Source of the DNA: Devosia beringensis
GTDB taxonomy: Bacteria; Pseudomonadota; Alphaproteobacteria; Rhizobiales; Devosiaceae
Direction: 5' to 3'
Length of the DNA stretch: 64,000 nt
NCBI RefSeq assembly: GCF_014926585.1
Contig: NZ_CP045422.1
Span: 1,900,501-1,964,500 of the forward strand
The notes beneath the pieces are model-generated. The model did not search any database, was not told the DNA's origin, and saw nothing but the letters and a program-made list of their open reading frames with translations. A program made the position numbers and the translations under genes. Each line of letters opens with the position of its first letter. The first letter of the stretch is position 1. Positions 62,607 to 64,000 of this stretch are shown here, one piece after another.

Positions 62607-64000
62607 ATGGAACATCGTCCAGACATCGTTGCAGTCATGGTGGGGGTCGCCGTCGAGGGCCCCTATAGCTATCGCGTGCCCGCCGGCATGGCGGTCAGCC
62701 GCGGCTCGATCGTCTCGGTGCCGCTGGGGCCGCGGCTGGTGCTCGGCGTCGTCTGGGGGCCGCCCAAGGACATGGTGGCGCATAACCGGCTGCGCGATAT
62801 TGCCGTGGCCCATGATGTGCCCCCGCTCAGCGAGGAACTGCTCAAGCTGGTCGACTGGGTGGCGCGTTATACGCTGGCCGCCCCCGGCCAGGTCTTGCGG
62901 GCCGTGCTGCGGTCCACCGAGGCGCTCGATCCGCCCAGGCCCGTGGTGGCGTTTCGCCGCACCGGAAGGGATCCCGACAAGCTGACGCCGGCGCGGCTGC
63001 GCGTGCTCGACGTGCTGATGGACGACATGGCCTGGCCCAAGGCGGCGCTGATTGGCGCGGCCGGGGTGTCGGCTTCTGTCGTCGACGGGCTGGAACGGGC
63101 CGGGGCAGTAGAGCGGCTAGAAATGCCCGCGCCTCCCATTGTCGAGCAGCCCGATCCGGAGGCGGCGATCGCCACGCTGTCGGAAGGCCAGCAGTTTGCG
63201 CTCGACAAAATCCTGGCGCTGGACCCGCACCAGTTCGGCGTGGCGCTGCTCGATGGCGTCACGGGCGGCGGCAAGACCGAAGTCTTCTTCGAGGCGGTGG
63301 CCGATACGCTGCGGGCGGGCCGGCAGGCGCTGATCCTGCTGCCGGAAATCGCGCTGACCAATACCTTTATCGACCGCTTCACCAAGAGGTTCGGCACGCG
63401 GCCGGCCGAATGGCATTCGGACATGACGCCGGTGCAGCGGGCCAAGGTGTGGCGCGGTGTGCTCGATGGCACCGTGAGGGCGGTGGTCGGGGCGCGCTCG
63501 GCGCTATTCCTGCCGTTCCGCGAACTGGGCATGCTGGTGCTCGATGAGGAGCATGACGGCGCCTATAAGCAGGCCGACGGCATTACCTATCATGCCCGCG
63601 ACATGGCGGTGGTGCGGGCGCATCTGAGCCAGGCACGGGTGATTCTGTCGTCGGCCACGCCGTCGGTGGAGACGCGCAACAATGCCAATGTCGGCCGCTA
63701 TGCCCATGTGCTGCTGACCGCGCGCTATGCCGAAGCGGCCATGCCCAATATCACCACCATCGACATGCGGATCGACGGCCCGCCAAAGGGCGAATGGATA
63801 GCGCCGCTGCTGGCACGCGAGATTTTTGCCGCGCTCGACCGGGGCGAGCAGGCGCTGCTGTTTCTCAACCGGCGCGGTTATGCCCCGCTGACGCTGTGCC
63901 GTTCCTGCGGTCACCAGTATCAGTGTCCGGACTGCTCGGCCTGGATGGTCGAGCACCGCTTCCGCGGCGTCTTGATGTGCCACCATTGCGGGCACGAGGT
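62607..64000 (+). CDS. priA: Primosomal helicase PriA (3' part missing at window edge)
   Basis: Restarts stalled replication forks. The visible 464 residues start MEHRPDIVAVMVGVAVEGPYSY (3'BD domain), then Walker A DGVTGGGKTEVF, ILLPEIALT, VVGARSALFLPF, the DEEH box in VLDEEHDGAYKQ, HARDMAVVRA, SSATPS and the zinc-binding LCRSCGHQYQCPDCS ending in HHCGHE at the border. The helicase C-terminal domain lies beyond base 64000. The start ATG at 62607 lacks a strong ribosome site but fits family length. Confidence 0.96.
   Translation, partial: MEHRPDIVAVMVGVAVEGPYSYRVPAGMAVSRGSIVSVPLGPRLVLGVVWGPPKDMVAHNRLRDIAVAHDVPPLSEELLKLVDWVARYTLAAPGQVLRAVLRSTEALDPPRPVVAFRRTGRDPDKLTPARLRVLDVLMDDMAWPKAALIGAAGVSASVVDGLERAGAVERLEMPAPPIVEQPDPEAAIATLSEGQQFALDKILALDPHQFGVALLDGVTGGGKTEVFFEAVADTLRAGRQALILLPEIALTNTFIDRFTKRFGTRPAEWHSDMTPVQRAKVWRGVLDGTVRAVVGARSALFLPFRELGMLVLDEEHDGAYKQADGITYHARDMAVVRAHLSQARVILSSATPSVETRNNANVGRYAHVLLTARYAEAAMPNITTIDMRIDGPPKGEWIAPLLAREIFAALDRGEQALLFLNRRGYAPLTLCRSCGHQYQCPDCSAWMVEHRFRGVLMCHHCGHE

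Overview
The window is GC-rich chromosomal DNA from an alphaproteobacterium, most likely of the order Hyphomicrobiales (Rhizobiales). A Devosia-like genus is a guess from overall feel, not a demonstrated placement. The evidence is the gene content and order: dapF-mtaB-ftsY-yciB near ffh; hemC-hemD-mitofilin-hemY divergent from tsaD-gpsA; an imuA-imuB-dnaE2 cassette preceded by a GTTC-N7-GTTC LexA box; and sdhCDAB. Coding density is high, intergenic gaps are short, and only one tRNA (Thr, CGU) is seen.

Layout. 1-9 kb: targeting and modification block (ffh partial, two GNAT-like acyltransferases flanking a JmjC-like cupin, dapF, mtaB, ftsY, yciB). 9-17 kb: a leftward group (DUF1761, EVE, YciI, gpsA, tsaD), then rightward haem genes (hemC, hemD, Mic60/mitofilin, hemY) and tRNA-Thr. 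17-21 kb: an RpfF-type DSF synthase facing a membrane PAS-GGDEF-EAL protein, then a pterin dehydratase. 21-27 kb: mutasome operon imuA-imuB-dnaE2. 27-32 kb: succinate dehydrogenase operon, with three small genes between sdhA and sdhB. 32-48 kb: mixed housekeeping and accessory genes (nudK, carbonic anhydrase, EF-hand protein, two tandem EamA exporters, asd, HI0933 flavoprotein, PagL-like deacylase, LLM flavoprotein, a diguanylate cyclase, a two-gene membrane module, deoD, argC). 48-52.5 kb: yggT, a DUF167 gene, an IS110-family element inside a REP-like palindrome, and hppA. 52.5-64 kb: NTF2-like/HxlR pair, repeat-rich gap, BacNav-type ion channel, DHFR-like protein, CPT-like kinase, ppa, usp, an Asp/Cys repeat protein, a DMT exporter, xerC, an omptin protease and the start of priA.

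The most notable object is the IS110-family element (48976-50124). Its 5' non-coding end carries four short segments, in the order expected for a bridge RNA, that match the left target, right target, left donor and right donor sequences around CT cores at both insertion boundaries. Joining its ends in silico also creates a TTGACC-17-TATGTT promoter reading into that RNA. The element sits in a REP-like palindrome between the DUF167 gene and hppA. Other points of interest are the DSF synthase beside a c-di-GMP protein, a full-catalytic-quartet omptin, a five-repeat Asp/Cys-rich exported protein, the interrupted sdh operon, and several palindromic repeats in the gaps.
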